A stretch of DNA of 64,000 nucleotides from JBKCUK01 sp046318415 (lineage in GTDB: Bacteria > Pseudomonadota > Alphaproteobacteria > Caedimonadales > Caedimonadaceae). Shown here piece by piece: positions 27,151 through 35,130 of this stretch. Below the pieces are notes generated by a model. It saw only the letters and a program-made list of their open reading frames with translations. It searched no databases and was not told the DNA's origin. Made by a program: the position numbers and the translations under genes. The number at the start of each line of letters is the position of its first letter. Within the stretch, counting starts at the first letter, position 1. The stretch spans positions 62,001 through 126,000 of the forward strand of contig JBKCUK010000004.1 of NCBI GenBank assembly GCA_046318415.1, written 5' to 3'.

Positions 27151-27771
27151 TCATCCATAAGTGTTTTCTTGACTGTACCCTTTGACGGGCTGTTCGTCAA
27201 AAGGTGCGCGATAAAGACCTGACGCCATGATATACTCAAGAACACGGGGCGTCAGCATGGCGCTCACATCCTGATTGCGACCAAGGGCCTCACGGGCGCA
27301 GCTGGAGGAGAGGCCCGCCAGCTCCTTAGGCAACGTCAGCAACCGGACCTTTGGGTGTACGATGGAACATTCACTGCCCGCGCGCGCGGCAATCCAAACC
27401 CCGTCATAGGGCGCCAGATCCTCTGGTGTTTTCACCCAAGCCCCAAAACTATCGGATCCAGCAAGGACGGCAAGGGGCATCCCCAGTTCCGACTTCAAGG
27501 TGTCATAACCCAGGGGATGCTTTTGGGTCTGGACACGCACCTCCACCTGGTTTTCCAAGTTAAGATCCCCCAGCATAAGATTGAGCATATGTAAGCGATG
27601 CTCAAGGGGTGCAGAGGCACCCTTATGGGGTAACGCATGGATGACGACAATACCGCGTTCGACACCATGGTCATGGATTGCAGCACTTAAAAGAGCGCCG
27701 TGAGCCCTTGTGGGCGGATCAAACGTCCCCCAAAAAACGGCGATTTTGGCTAAAGCGTCACTTGGATTCAT
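27151..27771 (-). CDS. nadD: Nicotinate-nucleotide adenylyltransferase-like protein
   Basis: A 206-residue nucleotidyltransferase of the NadD/CoaD fold, expected to join nicotinate mononucleotide to AMP in NAD synthesis. The phosphate-binding motif is AVFWGTFDPPTRAHGALL, so the normal [HT]xGH reads TRAH, and the ISSTxIR motif reads LSSSCARE; both are departures from consensus. GSDSFGAW is the middle motif. It overlaps alr by four bases and lies four bases before mlaE. In most alphaproteobacteria nadD lies with proA and rsfS. The divergence lowers certainty about the substrate. Confidence 0.75.
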   Translation of the reverse strand: MNPSDALAKIAVFWGTFDPPTRAHGALLSAAIHDHGVERGIVVIHALPHKGASAPLEHRLHMLNLMLGDLNLENQVEVRVQTQKHPLGYDTLKSELGMPLAVLAGSDSFGAWVKTPEDLAPYDGVWIAARAGSECSIVHPKVRLLTLPKELAGLSSSCAREALGRNQDVSAMLTPRVLEYIMASGLYRAPFDEQPVKGYSQENTYG

Positions 27772-28901
27772 GAAGGGTGGAAAACGATGGCGGTTCGCCC
27801 ACCAAGGGGGGTCAAAAGCTCGTAGGGGATGGTCTCAGCAGCTTGTGCCATAGCCGCAAAATCCCCAGCCTCTTGCGCCAGGGTCATCCAAGCGCCTTCT
27901 TGAACTTCTTCCTCTGGCCAGTCCGTGACGTCGATGACGCAATAATCCATGGATACGCGCCCCACAAAATGGATCACACGGCCATCATAGCGCTGGTAGC
28001 TGCGATTACTTAAACACCTGAAAAGACCATCGGCATAGCCGAAGGCAATGGTCGCTAATTTTCGCACCGTAGAGAGTTTTGCTGTTGCTCCATAACCGAC
28101 AGTCGCGCCTGCAGGCGCATCACGCACCTGAACGATCTGAGCGGAGAGCTTAAGTGCACAGGCAAGACCAGTCTTTTCCTCTGCAGCAGAGATAAGACCA
28201 TAGAGCGCAATTCCAGAACGCGACAAATGATGGTGAAAATCAGCACCTAAAAAGTGGGCATCAGAATTAGCCAATGAATGCTCGGCTTCAGGGAACAACT
28301 TAATAATTTTGTTAAATTCTTCAAGCTGTTGATGGTTTTTGGCGGAGTGCGGCTCATCAGAGCAGGCCAAATGGCTTAAGATCACCCGCACATCGAGCAC
28401 TGTACTGCACCCAGGTGCAAGACTTGCCATTTCATCATAGGTCATCCCATTGCGAATGATTCCCGTTTCCGCATAAAGACCCACTTGGGGGCGCACGCCT
28501 TGGCTTTTTGCAAAGGCAAGGGCTGCATGAACTTGGGATGTGGTGGTGAGGATGGGAATCAACTGGTGGGCGAGCACCAAACCCCATTGGGATTCAGTGG
28601 CGCCGCCTAAAAGATAAATGCGCGCTTCTTGCAGAACTTGGCGCAGCTGAATACCCTCCGCAAGGCTCACCACAAAAAAGTCGCGGCATCCAGACTGCTC
28701 TAAAATTGGCGCCACATGACTCGCGCCCAAACCATAGGCGTTGGCTTTTAATGTTGCGGCAACTCGGGTTTGTGGGCTCACCGCCTGTTGCAAGGCGCGA
28801 TAATTGGCCGCAATTTGCGCCAAATTCACCTCTAGCTTGGCGGTCGCAGAGAGCACCGCCGCATGGTGAAACGGCAATAGGGTGGCACTCGGATTTCCCA
28901 T
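27768..28901 (-). CDS. alr: Alanine racemase
   Basis: A 377-residue PLP enzyme making D-alanine for peptidoglycan. The PLP lysine is in VAATLKANAYGLGA (about residue 52), and the second catalytic residue is the Tyr of VGYGATAKL in the C-terminal half. SGIALYG and GRVSMDYCVIDVT are also typical. The substrate loop reads ETGIIRNGM, where most enzymes have DTGMxRLG. It follows dnaB in the normal alphaproteobacterial order and is four bases from it. Confidence 0.94.
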   Translation of the reverse strand: MGNPSATLLPFHHAAVLSATAKLEVNLAQIAANYRALQQAVSPQTRVAATLKANAYGLGASHVAPILEQSGCRDFFVVSLAEGIQLRQVLQEARIYLLGGATESQWGLVLAHQLIPILTTTSQVHAALAFAKSQGVRPQVGLYAETGIIRNGMTYDEMASLAPGCSTVLDVRVILSHLACSDEPHSAKNHQQLEEFNKIIKLFPEAEHSLANSDAHFLGADFHHHLSRSGIALYGLISAAEEKTGLACALKLSAQIVQVRDAPAGATVGYGATAKLSTVRKLATIAFGYADGLFRCLSNRSYQRYDGRVIHFVGRVSMDYCVIDVTDWPEEEVQEGAWMTLAQEAGDFAAMAQAAETIPYELLTPLGGRTAIVFHPS

Positions 28902-28904
28902 GCC

Positions 28905-30371
28905 CTAACCTCCTGTTGGCAAGCGTTCGGTGTCCGCCAAGTCGCCAAACTTGGTTAACCTGCCATCAAAGAACAAGCGAATGGTGCCGATGGGACCGTG
29001 ACGCTGCTTGGCGAGAATCACCTCGGCCAGGTTATGGATTTGCTCCATGCGCGTTTGCCATTCGCGATGCTTATCCGTGTCGGGGGGCGGCTCGCGTCGC
29101 CCTTCGTAGTATTCTTCGCGGTAGACAAACATGACCACGTCGGCGTCTTGCTCGATCGATCCGGATTCACGCAAGTCGGCCAGCTGCGGACGCTTATCAT
29201 CGCGCTGCTCGACGGCACGGGACAACTGGGACAGGGCCAGCACGGGAACGTTCAATTCCTTAGCGAGCGCCTTAAGACCGCGGGTGATTTCTGAAATTTC
29301 CTGCACACGGCCGTCGATACGTTTATTGCCGTCCGTGGGTCCCTGCAAAAGCTGCAAATAGTCGATGATAATTAGATCCAGGCCATGCTTACGTTTTAAG
29401 CGCCGCGCACGGGTGCGCAGGGCCGAAATCGACAAAGCTGGTGTATCATCAATATAAAGGGGCATGCCCTGCAAGCGCTGCAAAACATCTTTAAAGACCG
29501 GGAAATCTGCCTGAGAAAGTTCGCCGCGGCGAATTTTATCGGAAGAAATACCCGATTCTTGGGCCAGCAAACGGGTGGCCAGCTGTTCCGCCGACATTTC
29601 CAGGGAGAAGAACGCCACAATGCCCCCTTCGCGCTTCTCCCGAAGGGAAGCCTCGGCCGCATTAAAGGCGATATTGGTGGCAAGAGCTGTCTTACCCATG
29701 GATGGACGACCCGCCAAAATAATGAGATCCGAGGGATGCAAACCGCCCAGCCAACGATCCAAATCCCGAAGGCCAGAGGTGATGCCCACAATGTGGGAGT
29801 CGCGCTTAAAGGCGATTTCTGCCATGGAGATGGACTCAACCAGGGCTTTGGTAAAATCGATAAATTCGCGCTCCAGGTGGCCGGAACTTGCCAGATCATA
29901 GAGTTTTTGCTCGGCAAGCTCGATTTGTTTGATGGCTTCGGTCTCAAAGCGCGAGGTATAGGCCCCGCTGATAATGTTCTGCCCAAGATCAATCAACTGC
30001 CGGCGCAAATAAAGGTCATAAATGATCTGGCCATAGTCGACCACGGTGTAACTGGAGCCAGCTGCAGTGGCAAGCTTTGCAAGATAGGCGGTTCCCCCCA
30101 CATCTTCCAATTCTTGAGACTGTTCAAGCCCGTCCTTTAGCGTGATGGGATCGGCAACTTGACCCCGTTCAATAAGGCGCGCAAGGGTTGCGTAAATTTT
30201 GCCGTGGGCTGCGTGGGCAAAGTGTTCGGGACGCAAAAATTCACTCACACGCTCATAAACACGGTTATTGTGCAGCAACGCCGACAGCAACGCTTGCTCG
30301 GCCTCCAAATTGTGGGGTAGAGTTTGCTTCAGTTCGGTCTCTTGGCTGCCAACGGCCACAAGCGCGCTCAC
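28905..30371 (-). CDS. dnaB: Replicative DNA helicase DnaB
   Basis: A 488-residue hexameric helicase that unwinds DNA at the replication fork. The N-terminal domain binds primase (PHNLEAEQALLSALLHNN). The RecA-like domain carries Walker A LAGRPSMGKTALATNIA, Walker B LIIIDYLQLLQG, and the DnaB motif LSQLSRAVEQRDDKRPQLADL. Length is standard and no intein is present. It lies after the rplI terminator and before alr. Confidence 0.97.
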   Translation of the reverse strand: MSALVAVGSQETELKQTLPHNLEAEQALLSALLHNNRVYERVSEFLRPEHFAHAAHGKIYATLARLIERGQVADPITLKDGLEQSQELEDVGGTAYLAKLATAAGSSYTVVDYGQIIYDLYLRRQLIDLGQNIISGAYTSRFETEAIKQIELAEQKLYDLASSGHLEREFIDFTKALVESISMAEIAFKRDSHIVGITSGLRDLDRWLGGLHPSDLIILAGRPSMGKTALATNIAFNAAEASLREKREGGIVAFFSLEMSAEQLATRLLAQESGISSDKIRRGELSQADFPVFKDVLQRLQGMPLYIDDTPALSISALRTRARRLKRKHGLDLIIIDYLQLLQGPTDGNKRIDGRVQEISEITRGLKALAKELNVPVLALSQLSRAVEQRDDKRPQLADLRESGSIEQDADVVMFVYREEYYEGRREPPPDTDKHREWQTRMEQIHNLAEVILAKQRHGPIGTIRLFFDGRLTKFGDLADTERLPTGG

Positions 30372-30395
30372 AGATTAAAAATCCTTTTATCACTT

Positions 30396-30426
30396 AAAAA
30401 AGAAGGGCGGATAAGGTCCGCCCTTT
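30396..30426 (-). terminator. Rho-independent terminator after rplI
   Basis: On the minus strand AAGGGCGGA and TCCGCCCTT form a nine-base-pair stem around a five-base loop, followed by a T-rich tail (CTTTTTT). It separates the ribosomal protein genes from dnaB. Confidence 0.88.
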
Positions 30427-30488
30427 ACTCTAAATCGATCTGGGTCTTGGTTGCAACAGGTGCTCAAAGACCCGCTGTACGGGTATCC

Positions 30489-30995
30489 TTAAGCGGTCGC
30501 CTCAACAGCGGCTGCCTTTTTCTCAGCCGCAGCTTGGGCATGCGCTTCTTCCTCAGACAAGGCAACGTTGACAATCACGTCGGCCTTAACTTCTGGGTGT
30601 AACTGAATGGCGACCTTGTGCAGACCAAGGGTCTTAATGGGAGACGCAATAACCACTTGGCCACGGTTCACAGTAAAACCAGCTTCACAAACCTTATCGG
30701 CAATATCCTTTGGACGGACCGAACCATAGAGGTGACCGGTTTCACCAGCACTGCTAATGACGATCACAGAAAGACCTGCCATTTTTTCAGCCACTTTTTC
30801 GGCCTCAGAACGCAGCTGAAGATTTTCTGCTTCAAGTTGCTTACGGCGGGTTTCAAATTCCTTCAATTTATCGGCGGTGGCGCGAACGGCAATGCCCTTG
30901 GGCAGCAAGAAATTGCGTCCATAACCCTCACGAACCTTGACCACATCGCCCATCTGGCCAAGTTTTTCAACACGTTGTAATAGAATGACGTCCAT
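30489..30995 (-). CDS. rplI: 50S ribosomal protein L9
   Basis: A 168-residue ribosomal protein. The N-terminal rRNA-binding domain MDVILLQRVEKLGQMGDVV, then VREGYGRNFLLPKGIA, is unmistakable, followed by the long connecting helix and the C-terminal domain (IASPIKTLGLHKVAIQLHPEV). An Ala/Glu/Lys-rich extension of about 20 residues ends the protein, as in other alphaproteobacteria. It follows the DUF2232 gene by three bases. Confidence 0.97.
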   Translation of the reverse strand: MDVILLQRVEKLGQMGDVVKVREGYGRNFLLPKGIAVRATADKLKEFETRRKQLEAENLQLRSEAEKVAEKMAGLSVIVISSAGETGHLYGSVRPKDIADKVCEAGFTVNRGQVVIASPIKTLGLHKVAIQLHPEVKADVIVNVALSEEEAHAQAAAEKKAAAVEATA

Positions 30996-30998
30996 AAT

Positions 30999-31928
30999 TT
31001 ACTCCTGACTCCTCTCAATACGCTGGTGCAAGCGCAACCATGGCTCAAACACCCCAATAAGCGTAATGACTATAACTGGCCAGCTGAAAACTAGCATAAG
31101 GCCATAAAAAAACCAAAGAAACAAATTCGAAAAACGGCGTTTTTCACGAAAATGATGGATAATACTAAGTCCCTGCAGCAAAAAAAGGAAGCCTAAAGTC
31201 ATTAAAGCATTGAGGCACGCGACTTTAAGGACGCCAGAAAACGCCACCGCTCCCACGCCCAACAAAGCGCCTGCTACCCATGGCCACCATGGCAAGTCTA
31301 AATAGGCGAGCTTCATTGAGCGCCGCTGCATCATCCGAGCCCGCCGCAAAAGACCATGGGCAAGGCCAAAATTGAGCAGCAGCATAACGCCCCCCAAAAA
31401 GCCTGCAACGCCAAAGTAATGGCTGGCCATGAAGTGCAGTATGTTCTGCATCAAGACAGCAACTTCGGGATTCCCCATTTGAGAAGCGACCATGCCACCG
31501 GCGTTTTGCCATTCCTGCTGCAGTTTTTGGGTGGCATGAATGCTTGAGACCCACAAGGATGCCACAAAAACGCACAAAGCCATGACACCAACCACATCGG
31601 CAGCCAGGCGTCCCTCGGGATACCAAAAGGTCTTTTTTCCGTGGACGTGATGCAGAAGGCCTTGGCGCACCAAGACAAGGCTTGGCAGCGTCATGCTCAC
31701 CAGATAATGGAATCCTGGCTCTAAACCAAGAAAGACCATGACCAAGGCGGTAGCGAGTCCCGCTGCACCAGCGGCTTGCAGCAAGCCATAACCAAAGCCT
31801 GCTAAAAGAATGGGTAGCGGCGCAAGATGGCCAAGAAAGGAGGCGCCCGAAAGGACCAGGGCATTAAAATACAGAAGGGCGCTTAGCGCCCCTCCGATAA
31901 CCATCACAAGATATGGGTGAAACTTCAT
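30999..31928 (-). CDS. DUF2232 polytopic membrane protein
   Basis: A 309-residue protein with about seven or eight hydrophobic helices. I chose MKFHPYLVMVIGGALSALLY at 31928, with GGAAGG seven bases upstream. Position between rpsR and rplI, size and the N-terminal LPILLAGFGYGLLQAAGAAG segment match the DUF2232/YybS-like membrane protein that alphaproteobacteria carry at this point of the operon. Function is not known. Confidence 0.82.
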   Translation of the reverse strand: MKFHPYLVMVIGGALSALLYFNALVLSGASFLGHLAPLPILLAGFGYGLLQAAGAAGLATALVMVFLGLEPGFHYLVSMTLPSLVLVRQGLLHHVHGKKTFWYPEGRLAADVVGVMALCVFVASLWVSSIHATQKLQQEWQNAGGMVASQMGNPEVAVLMQNILHFMASHYFGVAGFLGGVMLLLNFGLAHGLLRRARMMQRRSMKLAYLDLPWWPWVAGALLGVGAVAFSGVLKVACLNALMTLGFLFLLQGLSIIHHFREKRRFSNLFLWFFYGLMLVFSWPVIVITLIGVFEPWLRLHQRIERSQE

Positions 31929-31956
31929 CCCATAACCTTCCGGTAAACTTAACCGT

Positions 31957-32232
31957 TTAGCGAACGACGTAGGGCAGCAGAGCCAAGAAGCGCGCACGCT
32001 TGATGGCTTGGGCCAGCTCACGCTGATGTTCAGCTGACACGGCAGTGATGCGACGTGGGATCATGCGACCACGCTCAGAGATATATTTCTGCAGCAGCTT
32101 GACGTCCTTGTAGTCGATCTTTGGCCCGCCAGGTTGAGAAAAGGGGCAAACCTTGCGGCGGCGGAAGAAGTGACGACGTGGGCCGCTGGAAGCTGGTGCA
32201 CCGGCATTGGGGGCAGAAGTTGTTTCTGACAT
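31957..32232 (-). CDS. rpsR: 30S ribosomal protein S18
   Basis: A 91-residue ribosomal protein. The core [10 protein letters not shown], then [19 protein letters not shown] and [20 protein letters not shown], is typical of S18. A short Ala/Ser/Pro-rich N-terminus precedes it. It binds S6 on the small subunit platform, and follows rpsF. Confidence 0.97.
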   Translation of the reverse strand: MSETTSAPNAGAPASSGPRRHFFRRRKVCPFSQPGGPKIDYKDVKLLQKYISERGRMIPRRITAVSAEHQRELAQAIKRARFLALLPYVVR

Positions 32233-32255
32233 TGTCTTGTCTCCTTGAAAAATCT

Positions 32256-32687
32256 TTACGCTTCAGCAGCGACGGCTTCAGGGGCTTCGTCTGCCTCTTG
32301 ACGCTCGGCCGCATCATGACGGTGGCCACGACGACCCGAGTACTCACCCTCTTCACGCTGATAACGGGAGGATTTCAGCAAAGCAGATGGGCCTTTCTCG
32401 TGGGCCAGAACGCGTACGCTCATAAAGCGCAAGACGTCTTCACTGATACGCATGTTGCGTTCCATCTCAGCAACTGCTTCAGCAGGCGCCTTAATATTCA
32501 GCAAAACGTAGTGACCTTTACGATTTTTCTTGATCAGGTAGGACATGGTGCGCAAACCGCAGTATTCGGTTTTGCTCACTTCACCACCCTTATCGCGAAT
32601 AATGGACGCAAAACGCTCCATCAGGGCTTCGACTTGTGCAGGAGACATGTCCTGACGTGCAATAAACACGGTTTCATAAAGTTGCAT
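32256..32687 (-). CDS. rpsF: 30S ribosomal protein S6
   Basis: A 143-residue ribosomal protein. The ATG at 32685-32687 ([20 protein letters not shown]) has AAGGAG six bases upstream; the frame open to 32819 is not coding. The central [19 protein letters not shown] is typical. A charged C-terminal extension rich in Glu, Arg and His (about 40 residues) exceeds the E. coli length, as is common in alphaproteobacteria. First gene of the rpsF–rpsR–rplI operon. Confidence 0.97.
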   Translation of the reverse strand: MQLYETVFIARQDMSPAQVEALMERFASIIRDKGGEVSKTEYCGLRTMSYLIKKNRKGHYVLLNIKAPAEAVAEMERNMRISEDVLRFMSVRVLAHEKGPSALLKSSRYQREEGEYSGRRGHRHDAAERQEADEAPEAVAAEA

Positions 32688-32710
32688 TGAATGCTCCTTA
32701 TGGCTAGTAG

Positions 32711-32746
32711 GTTGAGTCAAACTCTCAACAAAACCGGATAATCCGG
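32711..32746 (-). promoter_or_regulatory. Possible structured rpsF leader
   Basis: Two adjacent inverted repeats precede rpsF: GTTGAG/CTCAAC (32711-32729) and CCGGAT/ATCCGG (32734-32746), the latter with a very short loop. Many bacteria have an S6:S18-binding RNA in this leader with a conserved CCG, which is present here, but I cannot confirm the published fold by eye. Confidence 0.3.
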
Positions 32747-32874
32747 CAAGGAGGTCATGTTGGTTTTTAGCCCTAACCTGGCCTTGATTGCAACTAAAAC
32801 TATCAACAGGGTCCATCACAGGGTTATTTTGCCTCAGAAAAAGGCTTTTTTGCCCCCCCCAACACGGGGTTCCC

Positions 32875-32903
32875 TTGCGGCGTGCGGCCAGGTGATCTAG
32901 AAT
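32875..32903 (+). promoter_or_regulatory. Probable promoter of trxA
   Basis: TTGCGG (32875-32880) and TAGAAT (32898-32903) are separated by exactly 17 bases, fitting a sigma-70 type promoter with a good -10 and weak -35. It would start transcription about 35 bases before the trxA ATG. Confidence 0.45.
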
Positions 32904-32943
32904 AGAAGATAATGTTTTTTATCAACCCGCAGGAGTTTAGCCT

Positions 32944-33261
32944 ATGTCCGTCCATCACGCCAGTGACGCCACCTTTGATCAAGAAGTCCTCAAGGCCAGT
33001 GGTCTTGTGCTCGTTGATTTCTGGGCCGAGTGGTGCGGTCCATGCCGGGCCATTTCCCCGATTTTAGATATGATCAGCGAATCTTTGCCCCAAGTGAAGA
33101 TCGTCAAGGTCAATATCGACGAAAATCCGGCAACGCCCTCTCAGTACAGCGTGCGGTCGATCCCCACCTTGATGCTATTTAAAAACGGACAATTGGTGGC
33201 GACCAAGGTTGCCGCCTTGCCGAAAAACTTGTTGGAGGAGTGGATTCAAAGCCACATTTAA
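32944..33261 (+). CDS. trxA: Thioredoxin
   Basis: A 105-residue cytoplasmic thiol reductant. The active site is [15 protein letters not shown], and the cis-proline loop is [13 protein letters not shown]. Length equals the family norm. It is followed after 69 bases by phaC, with a hairpin between them. Confidence 0.96.
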   Translation: MSVHHASDATFDQEVLKASGLVLVDFWAEWCGPCRAISPILDMISESLPQVKIVKVNIDENPATPSQYSVRSIPTLMLFKNGQLVATKVAALPKNLLEEWIQSHI

Positions 33262-33296
33262 TCAACAGTAAGCGTCCAAAGAACCAAAACGATAAA

Positions 33297-33315
33297 GCGG
33301 GTGGCAAGCACCCGC
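33297..33315 (+). promoter_or_regulatory. Hairpin just upstream of the phaC ribosome site
   Basis: GCGGGTG, a GCAAG loop and CACCCGC form a perfect seven-base-pair, GC-rich stem ending five bases before the GGGAG ribosome site of phaC. It has no T run, so it is not a classical terminator for trxA. It could influence phaC translation or mRNA stability. Confidence 0.35.
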
Positions 33316-33330
33316 ACACAGGGAGCCACA

Positions 33331-35130
33331 ATGGACCGGACGAAAGCCGCAGACAAAGGCCAGGAACTGAGCGCTTTTCAGGATAGTTTCGCCCAAGAAC
33401 TCCATGCGCTTAATGCGCGTTGGACGCGTGTTCTCACACTGTTTGCTGATCCAAACATGCGTCAAGAAGATCCGATCCTCGGTAACCTCAGTGCGCTGTC
33501 AACGGCCTTTGCTGAAGCCACCCAAAAAGCCTTGAGTCATCCGCACATCTGGCAAGAGCCCACGAAACAGTACCTTCATGACATGGGCCTTTTGTGGACA
33601 AAATCCATTCAGGTCAGCACTGATCCGACGCTTCGTTTTCCCGAAATCGCCAGTCATTTGAATGACAAACGGTTTGTGGATGATGCGTGGCGTGAGGTGC
33701 CAACCTTTAGCTTTATGCGCCAGTCGTACTTGTTGTGGCAACGCTGGTTGCACCAAATCTTTCAAAATGTACAAGGGCTTGACGAGAAAAAACTTCACAA
33801 GGCGCAATTTTTTCTGCGCCAGGTGATTGATGCGGCCTCACCCAATAACTATTTTTGGGCCAATCCCAAGGTCCTGCAAAAAATGTTTGAATCAGGCGGT
33901 ATGAGTTTGCTGCGCGGATTTGATAATTTCTTAAGGGATATTGAGGCAGGGCACGGTACCCTTGATATTAACATGGTCAATCGTGACGCCTTCCAATTGG
34001 GCGTTAATATCGCCAAAACCAAGGGCGCTATTGTGTACCAAAACGATCTTGTTCAGGTCATCCAGTACGAAGCGACCACACCAAAGGTCCACAAAATCCC
34101 AGTATTATTGGTGCCGCCATGCATCAATAAGTTCTATATTTTTGACCTTAGGGAGGAGAATTCCTTCGTGCGGTGGTTGTGCGAGCAAGGCTACACCGTC
34201 TTCATTATTTCCTGGGTCAATCCGGATCAGAAGTTAGCGCGTAAATCCTTCGAGGATTATGTTTTTGAGGGGATCGGCGCCTCAATCAAAGCGATCCAAG
34301 ACATATGCCAAAGCGATCTTGTCCATGCGGTGGGGTACTGTATTGGCGGCAATTTCCTCAGCTGTCTGAGCGCTTACATGGCGGATGAGAACAAAAATCC
34401 CCTGGCCTCTACCACCTATCTTGCCACCTTGTTTGATTTTTCGAGATCTGGGGACTTGCAGGTCTTTATTGATGAAGACCAGCTGAGGGAACTGGAAGAA
34501 CGCGTTCGATCCACAGGCTTTCTTGAAGGCCGCATGTTGGCGCGAACCTTTAACCTGTTGCGGGCCAATGATCTGATCTGGTCGTTTTTTATTAATAACT
34601 ATCTTCTGGGTGAAGACCCCAGCGACTTTGATTTGCTGTATTGGAACAGTGATTCCACCAATCTTCCAGCGGCCATGTACACCTTTTATCTGCGCAACAT
34701 GTTCCTTGAGAATAAACTGATCCAGCCAGGCGGACTGACCCTCAAGGGAAAAGCCGTTGATCTGGGTAAGATCAAGATTCCCACCTTCATCCTGTCCACC
34801 AGTGAGGATCATATTGCCCCCTGGCATTGCGGTTATGCGGGGGCTCGGGCCATGAAGGGGCCCACGCGATTTGTCTTGGGTGGATCAGGTCATGTGGCCG
34901 GCATTTTTAATTCGCCGCATAAACCCAAATACGGATATTGGGTAGGAAACGATCTTCCTGAAAGCCATGAAGCATGGTTGAAAGCAGCGCACAAACACCA
35001 TGGCTCGTGGTGGCAAGAGTGGTTGACGTGGGTCAACTCTTTACAGCAGGAAATGGTGCCGGCGCGCGGCCTTGGCTCGGCGAAACATCCTGTGCTTGAA
35101 GCAGCCCCAGGATCCTATGCCACAAGGTAA
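33331..35130 (+). CDS. phaC: Class I polyhydroxyalkanoate synthase
   Basis: A 599-residue enzyme that polymerises 3-hydroxyacyl-CoA into PHB storage granules. The ATG at 33331 has GGGAG five bases upstream. The N-terminal domain (KVLQKMFESGGMSLLRGFDNF) is typical of PhaC, and the alpha/beta-hydrolase domain contains the lipase-like box HAVGYCIGGNFLS with catalytic Cys near residue 337, STSEDHIAPW with the Asp and LGGSGHVAGI with the His. No phaA or phaB lies nearby. It overlaps the next gene by 14 bases. Confidence 0.95.
   Translation: MDRTKAADKGQELSAFQDSFAQELHALNARWTRVLTLFADPNMRQEDPILGNLSALSTAFAEATQKALSHPHIWQEPTKQYLHDMGLLWTKSIQVSTDPTLRFPEIASHLNDKRFVDDAWREVPTFSFMRQSYLLWQRWLHQIFQNVQGLDEKKLHKAQFFLRQVIDAASPNNYFWANPKVLQKMFESGGMSLLRGFDNFLRDIEAGHGTLDINMVNRDAFQLGVNIAKTKGAIVYQNDLVQVIQYEATTPKVHKIPVLLVPPCINKFYIFDLREENSFVRWLCEQGYTVFIISWVNPDQKLARKSFEDYVFEGIGASIKAIQDICQSDLVHAVGYCIGGNFLSCLSAYMADENKNPLASTTYLATLFDFSRSGDLQVFIDEDQLRELEERVRSTGFLEGRMLARTFNLLRANDLIWSFFINNYLLGEDPSDFDLLYWNSDSTNLPAAMYTFYLRNMFLENKLIQPGGLTLKGKAVDLGKIKIPTFILSTSEDHIAPWHCGYAGARAMKGPTRFVLGGSGHVAGIFNSPHKPKYGYWVGNDLPESHEAWLKAAHKHHGSWWQEWLTWVNSLQQEMVPARGLGSAKHPVLEAAPGSYATR

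Noticed and set aside
29559..30140. Plus-strand 193-codon frame
   Set aside because: Antisense to dnaB.
33297..33315. Terminator for trxA
   Set aside because: The stem is good but no T run follows it; listed as a possible leader element instead.
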